12,445 nt of DNA from Berkiella sp964502705 (lineage in GTDB: Bacteria > Pseudomonadota > Gammaproteobacteria > Berkiellales > Berkiellaceae). The translations under genes and the position numbers were made by a program. The notes beneath the pieces were generated by a model. That model had not been told where the DNA came from and searched no databases. It saw nothing but the letters and a program-made list of their open reading frames with translations. Positions 1-7,042 of the stretch are shown piece after piece. Location of the stretch: the NCBI GenBank assembly GCA_964502705.1, contig CAZCXZ010000103.1, positions 1 to 12,445 on the forward strand, in the 5' to 3' direction. How positions within the stretch are numbered: the first letter of the stretch is position 1; every line of letters begins with the position of its first letter.

Positions 1-465
1 AAAAATGCCATCCAACAACAAATGAGCAAGAATCCATTAAAGATCCCAGCGGTCATTATTCCAGGTGAAACAACCATTGATTCACGTGCCGAGAAAATGC
101 TCACACCACAAAAACGAGCACGTGGTGGATTTATTCTAGGACCAGGTACATCAATGAGTGATTCTATTCTAGCTAGGCTCTCAAGTGGTGAATTTGTTAT
201 TCGTGCTGCAGCAGTGAAACGTTATGGGTTGGGCTTGTTCAACCAACTTAATAGCATGGAACTACCCAAGTTTGCACGAGGTGGACTTGTACCGCCAAGT
301 GTGCCAGCGATACAAGCCAAAATCCCCTCTTCCAATCAAGTTGCTTCTTTAACACTTAACTTGGGTAGCGATAACTTTAAAATACAAACATCTAATGTTG
401 ATGTTGTACAGGCGCTGACTAAAGCTATTGCGAAAGAAGCATTGAAATCTGGTCGTAAAGCCTAA
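1..465 (+). CDS. Phage tail tape-measure protein, C-terminal fragment
   Basis: The reading frame is open from the first base of the window, so this is the 3' end of a longer gene; 154 residues are visible. Visible residues about 40-75 carry the motif GGFILGPGTSMSDSI followed by ARLSSGEFVIRAAAVKRYG. This Gly-rich block followed by a [LS]S.GEFVI.A.AV..YG signature is typical of the C-terminal end of tape-measure proteins of lambda-like and other siphophage tails. Tape-measure proteins set tail length and are ejected ahead of DNA. The order of the downstream genes (small tail protein, hub-like protein, further tail protein) matches a distal tail module. The gene ends 7 nt before the stop of a convergent small peptide gene. 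The identification as a tape-measure C-terminus is fairly secure; the phage type is not known. Confidence 0.85.
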   Translation, partial: KNAIQQQMSKNPLKIPAVIIPGETTIDSRAEKMLTPQKRARGGFILGPGTSMSDSILARLSSGEFVIRAAAVKRYGLGLFNQLNSMELPKFARGGLVPPSVPAIQAKIPSSNQVASLTLNLGSDNFKIQTSNVDVVQALTKAIAKEALKSGRKA

Positions 466-472
466 GGATTAT

Positions 473-769
473 TTACGAATAAACATATTCGACATCATAA
501 AAACCTGGTTCGTAAGCACATTGCTTGTTAATGCTCGAACTATGAAAAAACACGAGGTATAATCCACCAAGTAAACCAGCTCCCGCGCCTATTGCTGCGC
601 CTGTTCCACTCCAGATAAAACTTGCGCCCACACCAGACCAAAAGGCAGTGAAAGGTGGTATAATTACTAAACTCCTAAAACAATTATAATTAATATCCAT
701 TTGGGAAACATACTCAAAAGAACTACCAGATATCGATCTTAACTGACCAGGATCCTTAATTTCGTACAT
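473..769 (-). CDS. Double-glycine-leader bacteriocin-like peptide A
   Basis: A 98-aa peptide. I chose the ATG at 769 (MYEIKD) over the ATG at 781 because GGAG lies 6 nt upstream of it and because MYEI aligns with the starts of the two neighbouring peptides. The leader (MYEIKDPGQLRSISGS, residues 1-16) has the hydrophobic pattern of double-glycine leaders, but ends in GS instead of GG. The core contains a strongly hydrophobic, Gly-rich segment (about 33-75) with a run of small-residue spacings (GTGAAIGAGAGLLGG), a glycine-zipper pattern common in pore-forming peptides. Cys30 and Cys84 bracket this segment and could form a disulfide. It is a paralogue of peptides B and C. By family logic it would be a secreted membrane-active peptide cleaved by a C39-peptidase ABC exporter. 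The toxin role is inference, and a membrane-anchored phage accessory protein is an alternative. Confidence 0.7.
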   Translation of the reverse strand: MYEIKDPGQLRSISGSSFEYVSQMDINYNCFRSLVIIPPFTAFWSGVGASFIWSGTGAAIGAGAGLLGGLYLVFFHSSSINKQCAYEPGFYDVEYVYS

Positions 770-857
770 ATTCATCTCCATTTTTTAAAATAACTACAAT
801 CAATAAGCTTTACTGTAAGTGAATTTTTGTTGGTTAATATTTAGTTTTAATTAAATA

Positions 858-1136
858 TTAATTTTTATCATAAAAGGGTTTACGGCCACAAAAACCACTA
901 ATCCTGTCACTGTATGTATTCGTTACATAAGCACTACCTAGAAATCCAGCCGTAGCAGCCAAGATGCCAATTTGTGGCGAGCCTAATCTTACAAAGCCTA
1001 TAAATCCAGGTAGAAATGTGCCAAGAAAATAAATAGCACCTATATCAATATAACAGTTCAAATCAATAGCGGCTTGTTCGAAGTCGATACCACCATTAAC
1101 TAGCTGCAATTGGTTTAAATCATTAATCTCATACAT
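858..1136 (-). CDS. Double-glycine-leader bacteriocin-like peptide B
   Basis: A 92-aa peptide. The start at 1136 (MYEIND) is supported by AAGGA located 7 nt upstream; the longer frame from 1175 would add 13 residues that the other family members lack. The leader MYEINDLNQLQLVNGG (1-16) is a textbook double-glycine leader: an acidic and polar start, hydrophobic residues at -4, -7 and -12 relative to the cut, and GG just before the predicted cleavage. The core is hydrophobic and Gly-rich (about 32-70) with little net charge and has Cys28 and Cys83, 55 residues apart, matching the spacing in A and C. The tail after Cys83 is short and basic (RKPFYDKN). It lies in the middle of the three-gene cluster with gaps of about 87 nt on each side, so each gene may have its own promoter. 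No immunity or export gene lies in this window. Confidence 0.75.
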   Translation of the reverse strand: MYEINDLNQLQLVNGGIDFEQAAIDLNCYIDIGAIYFLGTFLPGFIGFVRLGSPQIGILAATAGFLGSAYVTNTYSDRISGFCGRKPFYDKN

Positions 1137-1223
1137 ACGAACTTCCTTATATGATACAAATAATACAGACGTCAAAGCTTACTGGACTTTAACCTGGAAA
1201 CTGTTTAATAAGACAATTAAAGT

Positions 1224-1505
1224 TCAAAGTCCTGGCAAATCTTTAAAACAAAAATTACCATAAAGATATTTATCAAAATTTTCATAAATTCTAAAACTTG
1301 AAGCTATACCAAAACATGCAGCGAATGGTACTAAAATGATCGGATTGGGACTGATAGCAGCCCCTGCTAGCAGAGGAACTGTCACAACTAGCATAATGCT
1401 CTTGAAAATTAGCTGGCAATCTGGGCTTACAATATTCTCATCAATAAATTCTTGTTCTCCACCAGCTACTAATTTTAACTGGCTAACATTAGTGATCTCA
1501 AACAT
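1224..1505 (-). CDS. Double-glycine-leader bacteriocin-like peptide C
   Basis: A 93-aa peptide, first in transcription order. The ATG at 1505 (MFEITN) has a near-perfect Shine-Dalgarno GGAGG 8 nt upstream, which is better evidence than the upstream alternative at 1547. The leader MFEITNVSQLKLVAGG (1-16) aligns with B and A (M[YF]EI..[..]QL..[IV].G[GS]). The core begins with an acidic stretch (EQEFIDEN) followed by two hydrophobic stretches (about 31-51 and 56-71) that could form a transmembrane hairpin. Cys30 and Cys86 occupy the conserved positions, and an additional Cys64 sits inside the second hydrophobic stretch. Its 5' end diverges from the tail gene at 1595, leaving 89 nt for promoters of both. 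The role as a class II microcin-like or bacteriocin-like precursor is inferred from leader and core form. Confidence 0.75.
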   Translation of the reverse strand: MFEITNVSQLKLVAGGEQEFIDENIVSPDCQLIFKSIMLVVTVPLLAGAAISPNPIILVPFAACFGIASSFRIYENFDKYLYGNFCFKDLPGL

Positions 1506-1594
1506 TTTAAATACCTCCAGATTTAAATCGCGCAAACTATAGCGCACATATTTATCTGTTAAAAGAAATATCTTACGTGATTGAAAGGCGCTTT

Positions 1595-2110
1595 ATGAAT
1601 TACTCTTTCGAAATAGGCGAAGTAAGCATCCCAATCACCGCCGGGATTGAATTATCTCAGACTTATGAATTAATTGGCGGGACAATTATTCATCGGATGC
1701 AATCTGGAAAAGCAATAAAACAATCACATTTTAGAAAATTAAAAACTGTTTTAGCAGGTAAAGGATGGATACCGACAGGACTCGATGAACTAGATTATTC
1801 AAAACCTTTACTACTCAAATGTGCAACACCGCTCTCGATTTCAAATAAAAACAATCAGATCGTACTCTCAGCACGATACAGAACAGATACATGCTACTTT
1901 CCGAAAAGCTTTGGTTTAGTTAATGGGCATTTGATTGAAACCAAGCTTATTATTGAAGGTAGTTCGGCGATGTTAGAGCATGTAAGTAATGCGAAGCTAT
2001 ATCAAGTTCACTATTACCCTGAACTTTACGTTTATGCGGAACCGCCGCAAGTACATGGTAATGTCACAAGTGCTGAATTAGCATGGTCAATTACCTGTGA
2101 GGAAGTATGA
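1595..2110 (+). CDS. Phage tail protein (distal-tail/minor tail position)
   Basis: A 171-aa protein. I chose the ATG at 1595 because AAAGG lies 6 nt upstream; a GTG at 1577 in the same frame would add six residues (MIERRF) without a good ribosome site. The protein is beta-rich in character, with no membrane segment or signal peptide. A central stretch (about 40-65) RMQSGKAIKQSHFRKLKTVL followed by GWIPTGLDELDY resembles short tail proteins encoded directly after the tape measure in several siphophages; this is a remembered pattern, not a search result. Its position between tape measure and hub matches that of distal tail (Dit-like) or adaptor proteins. The gene overlaps the next one by ATGA at 2107-2110, so the two are probably translationally coupled. 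The tail role is well supported by context; the exact subunit is not. Confidence 0.65.
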   Translation: MNYSFEIGEVSIPITAGIELSQTYELIGGTIIHRMQSGKAIKQSHFRKLKTVLAGKGWIPTGLDELDYSKPLLLKCATPLSISNKNNQIVLSARYRTDTCYFPKSFGLVNGHLIETKLIIEGSSAMLEHVSNAKLYQVHYYPELYVYAEPPQVHGNVTSAELAWSITCEEV

Positions 2111-3726
2111 GCTGGCAAATAAAGCTTCTTCTAAATAACATCGATATTTCATCTAACTTAATCAATAGTCTAACAATCGAAGCTGAAGAAGGTTCTGCAA
2201 AGATTGCTGAATTCTCATTGATACCTCATGCAGGGCCCATATCTGTCACAAAATGGATCGGCAAATCAGTGCTGATATGGTATCAATCCGAAGAAGAACA
2301 ACAATATCTTCTGTTTCAAGGCGTTGTTGATGAGCCTATCTATGACCCTACTTCACTCATCACTACTTTTACCTGCACAGATCAACTTCAAGAAAAAATT
2401 AGTCTATTAAGTAAAAATGAAATAAACAAACTCATTCAAGGTCATTGGAGTTCAATTGTATTCGATAACCCATCAAGTAATTGGCTGTATGCGCAAGATC
2501 AATTATCAACTATGCCAGCTAATCTCGATTTAGATAATAATAATGCGTTTCAATTAACACCGTGGAAATGCAAGTTAGACCCTGACTATGTATTCGACGA
2601 CGATAATATATTGTATCAATCTATACAGGTACAGCTCGCCAATCGGCGTGAGATCCACAATCAAGCAAATATTACCTTTCAATATCGCTATCAAAGATTA
2701 AAGCAACGTGAAATGGAATATCTTTATGCCTACCCTCTCGATTTCTGTGAGCAGAATTATCGCAATTCAACTTTACCTAATGTAGAAATGATAAAGCAAG
2801 CAATTGATGGCACAGGTTGGTTACTAAAAGACAATGTGCTATATGAGCATCAACGCGGTCCTGGCTGGGTTACCTGTGGCGATGTCACTTTTGGATTTAT
2901 GATTAAAGAAGAAATCAGAAAGTTCTTGGTCAGAGAAGCACGGTTTGTGCTAGCAAAGCGATTTATTCAAACGGTAACTGAGCACTATGAGCTTTGCTTA
3001 AAGGCGCCGCAGTCTATTGCTCAATTAGGTTTAATAGCTGAACAGGAAACTTTTAGTTATGAAGTGCCAGCTGACACCGATAAGTTTGTTAATATTTCGA
3101 AATATCAACCGCCACTAAAAGAAAGCGTATTGGATGACGAGGGAAATCATGTCAAACCTATCAAAGATGATGTAGCGCTATCTAATGTAATACAAACCAA
3201 ACTCAATCAAGCTAAAACTACGATCCTAAAATCTCATCGAAACAATCTGATAACTTTTAAAACGCCTTTGCACCCTTCCATTCAAAGAATGCATACTATA
3301 AAAATCGATTCAAAGCATGTGAAGGCTCAAGGGAAAGTGAAGCATGTTATTCACGAATGCGATTTCAACCAAGGTTCCTGCATCACTACGATTGCCGTTG
3401 GGGTTTCGAGAACTGATAATGATGATGCAGTCTTAGAGACAGGGCTAGCATTGCAGTTTAGTCAAAAAGCTCAACCTGAAGAATGCAAAAAGATCCAAAT
3501 CAGCCTCCCTACCCATCTAGGAGGAAGAAAATCTGCTCTACCCTATAATGATGCCTGGGATGGCTATACAGGGAACGAAAAGCTAGAGCCAGGAGCAAAG
3601 CTATACCCAGAACGTTTTGCTATAACAGCACCTGGTATAGAATCCGCACAGGTACCAGAAGACGATCACATTACATTCCAATTTGATATCAGTATCCCCA
3701 ATGAATTACTATTACTGACTGCTTAA
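2107..3726 (+). CDS. Phage tail hub / baseplate-like protein
   Basis: A 539-aa protein whose start codon overlaps the preceding stop (ATGA). The N-terminal about 100 residues (WQIKLLLNNIDISSNLINSL, then EEGSAKIAEFSL, then WIGKSVLIWY, and LLFQGVVDEPIYDPTS) follow the layout of tail hub proteins: an opening beta strand, a segment where a feature is defined on the tail axis, a W.GK.V.I strand and an LF.G.V..... strand before an aromatic/D segment. This layout is shared with gpD-like and Gp27-like hubs. Residues about 170-340 include charged helices (REIRKFLVREARFVLAKRF-type). No lysozyme or peptidase domain is evident in the remaining sequence. Hubs sit at the tail tip, join the tube to the fibres or tip and open for DNA release. 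The family-level call is inferred from N-terminal pattern, size and position. Confidence 0.6.
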   Translation: MSWQIKLLLNNIDISSNLINSLTIEAEEGSAKIAEFSLIPHAGPISVTKWIGKSVLIWYQSEEEQQYLLFQGVVDEPIYDPTSLITTFTCTDQLQEKISLLSKNEINKLIQGHWSSIVFDNPSSNWLYAQDQLSTMPANLDLDNNNAFQLTPWKCKLDPDYVFDDDNILYQSIQVQLANRREIHNQANITFQYRYQRLKQREMEYLYAYPLDFCEQNYRNSTLPNVEMIKQAIDGTGWLLKDNVLYEHQRGPGWVTCGDVTFGFMIKEEIRKFLVREARFVLAKRFIQTVTEHYELCLKAPQSIAQLGLIAEQETFSYEVPADTDKFVNISKYQPPLKESVLDDEGNHVKPIKDDVALSNVIQTKLNQAKTTILKSHRNNLITFKTPLHPSIQRMHTIKIDSKHVKAQGKVKHVIHECDFNQGSCITTIAVGVSRTDNDDAVLETGLALQFSQKAQPEECKKIQISLPTHLGGRKSALPYNDAWDGYTGNEKLEPGAKLYPERFAITAPGIESAQVPEDDHITFQFDISIPNELLLLTA

Positions 3727-3732
3727 GTTGCT

Positions 3733-4062
3733 ATGAGCAATACCAACCAGCGCTTCGTTCAGGATATCAATCGGCTTATTGCTGTTCCCAGACAGCGGCA
3801 GTCAGATCTACCGAAAGTAAGTTTTGAACCGATTGCTGCGGTTAGGGGGATTGGTGATGTTAATATTCCCCCAAATACTCAAGCTGGTGGCATAGCATCA
3901 CCGCTGAAAGAGATACCTGGCACAAGGATTTATCATGAACCTCGATTAATTAGAAGCAGTGATGGATTATTTGCATTTGAAAAACAAACAATAAAACAAG
4001 CTCATTTTGAAGATGCTAATGGAGAGACAATTATATTAGAGTTTCAATCATCGGACTTTTAA
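3733..4062 (+). CDS. Small phage tail-module protein
   Basis: A 109-aa protein starting 6 nt after the hub stop; the ribosome site is weak, which fits coupling to upstream translation. It is rich in Pro, Gly and Ile, with no transmembrane segment, signal peptide or Cys. A middle segment (PPNTQAGGIASPLKEIPGTR, about 47-66) looks extended and flexible, and the C-terminal part (about 75-109) reads as beta strands ending in an acidic/aromatic tail. I do not recognise a specific family. Its location between the hub and the second 539-aa tail protein suggests a minor tail or tail-tip accessory component. A perfect 9-bp inverted repeat follows its stop, and the next gene downstream is on the other strand, so this is the end of a transcription block. 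Confidence 0.6.
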   Translation: MSNTNQRFVQDINRLIAVPRQRQSDLPKVSFEPIAAVRGIGDVNIPPNTQAGGIASPLKEIPGTRIYHEPRLIRSSDGLFAFEKQTIKQAHFEDANGETIILEFQSSDF

Positions 4063-4066
4063 CCAC

Positions 4067-4089
4067 CAAGGTGATGGAAAATCACCTTG
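4067..4089. terminator. Inverted repeat between convergent genes, possible bidirectional terminator
   Basis: A perfect 9-bp stem CAAGGTGAT / ATCACCTTG with a 5-nt loop (GGAAA) lies 4 nt after the small tail gene stop and 18 nt beyond the stop of the convergent ankyrin gene. Its placement is that of a shared terminator. The + strand has only A-rich sequence after the stem and the - strand has no strong T-run, so it is not a classic intrinsic terminator. It may act with Rho or as an mRNA-end hairpin. Confidence 0.45.
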
Positions 4090-4107
4090 AAAATTAAAAG
4101 CTTTGAT

Positions 4108-4992
4108 TTATTTAGGTTGGATTTTTTTAGTTTCGTTATCACTTTTCGTTATACTAGAAGTAGCATTATTGCCATTTGCACGAGCTTGGTCTTCATTATA
4201 TTCTTTCATGAACTTAATCACTACCGATTTAAATGGATTTAACAGTTCACTATACTTTTTAAATTCGTCGCTCATGAAATATTCACGTGTTACTCTGTAT
4301 ACATGATCTGCACTTGTAACGCCTTCTAAAGAAAGTCTCAATTTCATAATTGAAACGAAAATTGGCTTTGCACCTCTTTCAGCTTCTAACGTATTTGAAA
4401 GCTCTTTGAGTGAAATCTGTATTTTTTGGATGAATTCCTTCTTATATCGTGTTGACAGGCTAAGTGCATTTACCATTTGGTTAATTTCTTCAATAGATTC
4501 TTCTTTTGGATGTTCAGTCGATTTTGACTCAAGTGACTGCGATGTTGCAGTTGCTTTCATTGCAAGCAGTTTTGAAACTGCTGCTTGATGTCCATTTTTT
4601 GCAGCTTCATGGACTGCGGTTGTTCTAACTTCGCTTACCCAATTTATGTCAATGCCTGCTTTGACTAGATCTTCAAAAATATCCAAATGTCCACACTGTG
4701 CTGCTAAATGCAATGCACTGAACCCATTATTAGTTAAAGCCTTTACATTAGCTCCATTTTTTAGCAAAAGCAAAACGACCTGTTTGTTGCCAATTTCAAC
4801 AGCAAAGTGCAAAGGTGTTCTTCCATCGGCACCGTAACCTTGGTATTTTTTGTTAATATCGGCAAGACTAGTCTGAATCAACATGTTAATTGCTTTGCAG
4901 TTGCCACCTTTTATTGACTCCAAAAATGGGTCATAAAATTCACCATCAAGTAACTCTCTTTCATTTTTTGCAGCAAGCATTTGATTAAGCAT
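4108..4992 (-). CDS. Ankyrin-repeat protein, effector-like
   Basis: A 294-aa cytosolic-type protein without signal peptide. The ATG at 4992 is preferred because AGGA lies 8 nt upstream; a TTG at 5013 would extend it by seven residues. At least three ankyrin repeats are visible: about 57-88 (DGRTPLHFAVEIGNKQVVLL), 90-121 (NGFSALHLAAQCGHLDIFED) and 123-150 (RTTAVHEAAKNGHQAAVSKL), with a degenerate fourth before them. Residues about 165-265 form a helical region unlike ankyrins, and the last 25 residues are polar and Lys/Ser/Asn-rich. Ankyrin proteins in intracellular Legionellales are often secreted (Dot/Icm) effectors. Nothing in the window proves secretion, and a phage regulatory role is possible. 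It is encoded against the direction of the tail operon and interrupts it, which suggests acquired cargo. Confidence 0.85.
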   Translation of the reverse strand: MLNQMLAAKNERELLDGEFYDPFLESIKGGNCKAINMLIQTSLADINKKYQGYGADGRTPLHFAVEIGNKQVVLLLLKNGANVKALTNNGFSALHLAAQCGHLDIFEDLVKAGIDINWVSEVRTTAVHEAAKNGHQAAVSKLLAMKATATSQSLESKSTEHPKEESIEEINQMVNALSLSTRYKKEFIQKIQISLKELSNTLEAERGAKPIFVSIMKLRLSLEGVTSADHVYRVTREYFMSDEFKKYSELLNPFKSVVIKFMKEYNEDQARANGNNATSSITKSDNETKKIQPK

Positions 4993-5168
4993 GTCGGATT
5001 TCCTGTAGAACAAAATTGTTATTCAGCTTACCAATATTCTAGATTGTAGTAAATGACGGCTGTCGGTTTGGATAGTAATTTTAAACGCTTAATTAGATTA
5101 CAGCCGAGACTGATAAAATGATGAAGTTACACTCAATATAGTGATCAAACAATTCATATAAATTTAAC

Positions 5169-6788
5169 ATGCAGCCGTTTTCAGAAATAAAGTCTTTTGG
5201 TATTCCATACCATGGTTTAGTAACGGACAGTGAATTACAACTACCGAATAATCAAAAAATATCGTATCCCCTTCTCACTTCAGGCGACACCCAACTCATC
5301 GCTATCCCAAACCACCCCACCGTTTATCGCACACCTGAACAACAAACATTTGATCGTGTAAACGGTTTGGAATGGCGTAACTATGCAAACGTTGCTGATA
5401 ACCATTTAGGCGCCGCAAATCTTGGTTTAGATTGGTTGTTATATATCGATAGCAATCAAGTTGTTTGGTATTTGAAATTGGGTTTTCTCATTTGTGACAA
5501 TCAGTGTGTGATGAGTTGCTCTCTCCAAAGCGTCTTCGGTCGATTTAACTCAAAGTACAAAACCGTTTCAAGATTACTTGCACAAGCAGAAACTCCGTTT
5601 AATGGTTCAGGAAAACTTAAACCACTTAACCGCTTTACCTTCGAGCGTAAACCTGATGGTACAGAAGTACTTATCCATGTTTATGCCAGATTCGAAGGCG
5701 AGAATATTATTGAATTCCCTGATGAAATGTCGTTATATGAGGTTTGGAAAATGGAGTTAAAAGGCAATGGACTGGTAAGCTTTGATGAATTCATAGGGAA
5801 TGGCATCACAGCTACTATAACAAAGCACTTATCTTATGAAGCAATTCAAACTTCCTCTATACGTAAAATACAAAAACGTGAGAAACGGTTTAGATTGGGT
5901 AAATTAAACATTCAAGGTCGATATGATCCCAAACCTGTAGAGCCACCAGAGTGCGCTAGTAATATCTATCACGAATCGTTTGATTTAGCTCTGATCCCTG
6001 AAGCGGAAAACTTCATTCCCTTTAGACATGATCAGAACACTTATCTTCAGAGTGATTGGTATGGGCCTGAGGAAATAAAAAGTGCTATCGTTCGTATACT
6101 TTATGATAAAGAAGGCATTGCTCATACCTTAGGAATTCAGCGTATATCAAAACGACAAAATAAGCTTTATCAAACCTTCTCGGGGTACGGCACTGGCACA
6201 CAGGGACCAATTAATTACTTTTTTAATGGATTTTCTTGCGTTGTGAATGGTTATGGACCAGGATTGATTGAAAAGTATGATGGCGTCCAAACTGTTAAAG
6301 CCCATTTTCGGATTGTTCATGAAGCAAGTATGTTATTAGATAATGATGTCGTTAACACGGTTACCCTTGAGGGTGAGGTAACACAGATTGCTGAAACGGT
6401 TATCAACCAGCCAGTCATTAATTCAGTCAATGTAAAAGTTAAAATTAATGACCAAAGCGTTCGTGAGGTATCCCACAAACAAGGTCAAATTTTGAATGAT
6501 ATCATTTCAAATCCATTTGCAGGATATTTTAAAAATGATGATATCAATGGAGTTTATGCAAAGTTTCATTTCGGATTTGCCTCAAACAACCTTGTCGGAC
6601 AGATTATTACACGCTATAAATCTGCCAAAGATCCACAGGTAATTAATAGTGTTGCACATTTCGTTTCCGGCGTTAAAAGCCAACATCTTGAGAGCAGGAA
6701 ATTAGAACAATTTCAACTATATGGTAGCCTAGCCCCGTTGAGTTATGAAATCATAATAAATCATACTGGCATTCAATCTTGGGTTTGA
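5169..6788 (+). CDS. Phage tail-tip / minor tail protein
   Basis: A 539-aa protein in tail-module orientation after the ankyrin gene. The ATG at 5169 is the only usable start after an in-frame stop at 5142, yet there is no recognisable Shine-Dalgarno in the 20 nt upstream. The sequence is beta-strand rich, with no signal peptide, membrane span, coiled coil or Gly-X-Y fibre repeats. Internal segments such as GYGTGTQGPINYFFNGFSCVVNGYGPG (about 337-363) are aromatic and Gly-rich. The region about 405-440 (VTQIAETVINQPVINSVNVKVKIN-like) has strand-forming repeats. I do not recognise the family. Size, orientation and placement at the end of the tail cluster suggest a tail-tip or receptor-proximal protein. 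It is followed by a strong candidate terminator, so it is probably the last gene of the operon. Confidence 0.6.
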   Translation: MQPFSEIKSFGIPYHGLVTDSELQLPNNQKISYPLLTSGDTQLIAIPNHPTVYRTPEQQTFDRVNGLEWRNYANVADNHLGAANLGLDWLLYIDSNQVVWYLKLGFLICDNQCVMSCSLQSVFGRFNSKYKTVSRLLAQAETPFNGSGKLKPLNRFTFERKPDGTEVLIHVYARFEGENIIEFPDEMSLYEVWKMELKGNGLVSFDEFIGNGITATITKHLSYEAIQTSSIRKIQKREKRFRLGKLNIQGRYDPKPVEPPECASNIYHESFDLALIPEAENFIPFRHDQNTYLQSDWYGPEEIKSAIVRILYDKEGIAHTLGIQRISKRQNKLYQTFSGYGTGTQGPINYFFNGFSCVVNGYGPGLIEKYDGVQTVKAHFRIVHEASMLLDNDVVNTVTLEGEVTQIAETVINQPVINSVNVKVKINDQSVREVSHKQGQILNDIISNPFAGYFKNDDINGVYAKFHFGFASNNLVGQIITRYKSAKDPQVINSVAHFVSGVKSQHLESRKLEQFQLYGSLAPLSYEIIINHTGIQSWV

Positions 6789-6881
6789 TTGAAATTTTAT
6801 ATATTAGTTGATGTTCGTTCGGTATCACTTAAACTTAAAACTGATAAATAACTGATTATGAATCAAAATATTATCTATTTT

Positions 6882-6906
6882 TTTAAGAGTCATCTTAAAT
6901 TTTTTT
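6882..6906 (+). terminator. Rho-independent terminator after the tail module
   Basis: A perfect 7-bp stem TTTAAGA / TCTTAAA (6882-6888 with 6893-6899) closes a GTCA loop and is followed directly by a run of seven T (6900-6906). It lies 93 nt after the stop of the last tail gene and before the promoter of the Sel1 gene, as expected for an operon end. The stem is AT-rich and therefore weak, which lowers confidence. Confidence 0.6.
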
Positions 6907-6939
6907 AATTACACTTCCTTTTTGCTTGATTTTTGAAGC

Positions 6940-6968
6940 TTGACACAAACCCAATGTTTACCTAGCAT
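6940..6968 (+). promoter_or_regulatory. Sigma70-type promoter for the Sel1-type gene
   Basis: A consensus -35 box TTGACA (6940-6945) is separated by exactly 17 nt from a -10 box TAGCAT (6963-6968; 4 of 6 matches to TATAAT). Transcription would begin around 6975, giving a leader of about 70 nt before the start codon at 7043. It sits just after the tail terminator, so the Sel1-type gene is probably expressed independently of phage late genes. Confidence 0.6.
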
Positions 6969-7042
6969 GCACGACTAAACAGAACCAATAATACTCGTGA
7001 ATTTACACCTTTAGATTAAGCTTTTGGAACTAAGGACACCAT

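Noticed and set aside
1336..1542. 68-aa + strand reading frame inside the peptide C gene
   Set aside because: It is the antisense shadow of peptide C, without a ribosome site or a recognisable composition.
4406..4837. Two + strand reading frames of 60-63 aa within the ankyrin gene
   Set aside because: Both lie antisense to clear ankyrin repeats, and their Cys/Ser-rich translation is typical of shadows.
5057..5106. Inverted repeat CGGCTGT / ACAGCCG with a 36-nt spacer between the ankyrin and tail genes
   Set aside because: A 7-bp arm with a long spacer is expected by chance and no promoter boxes align with it convincingly.
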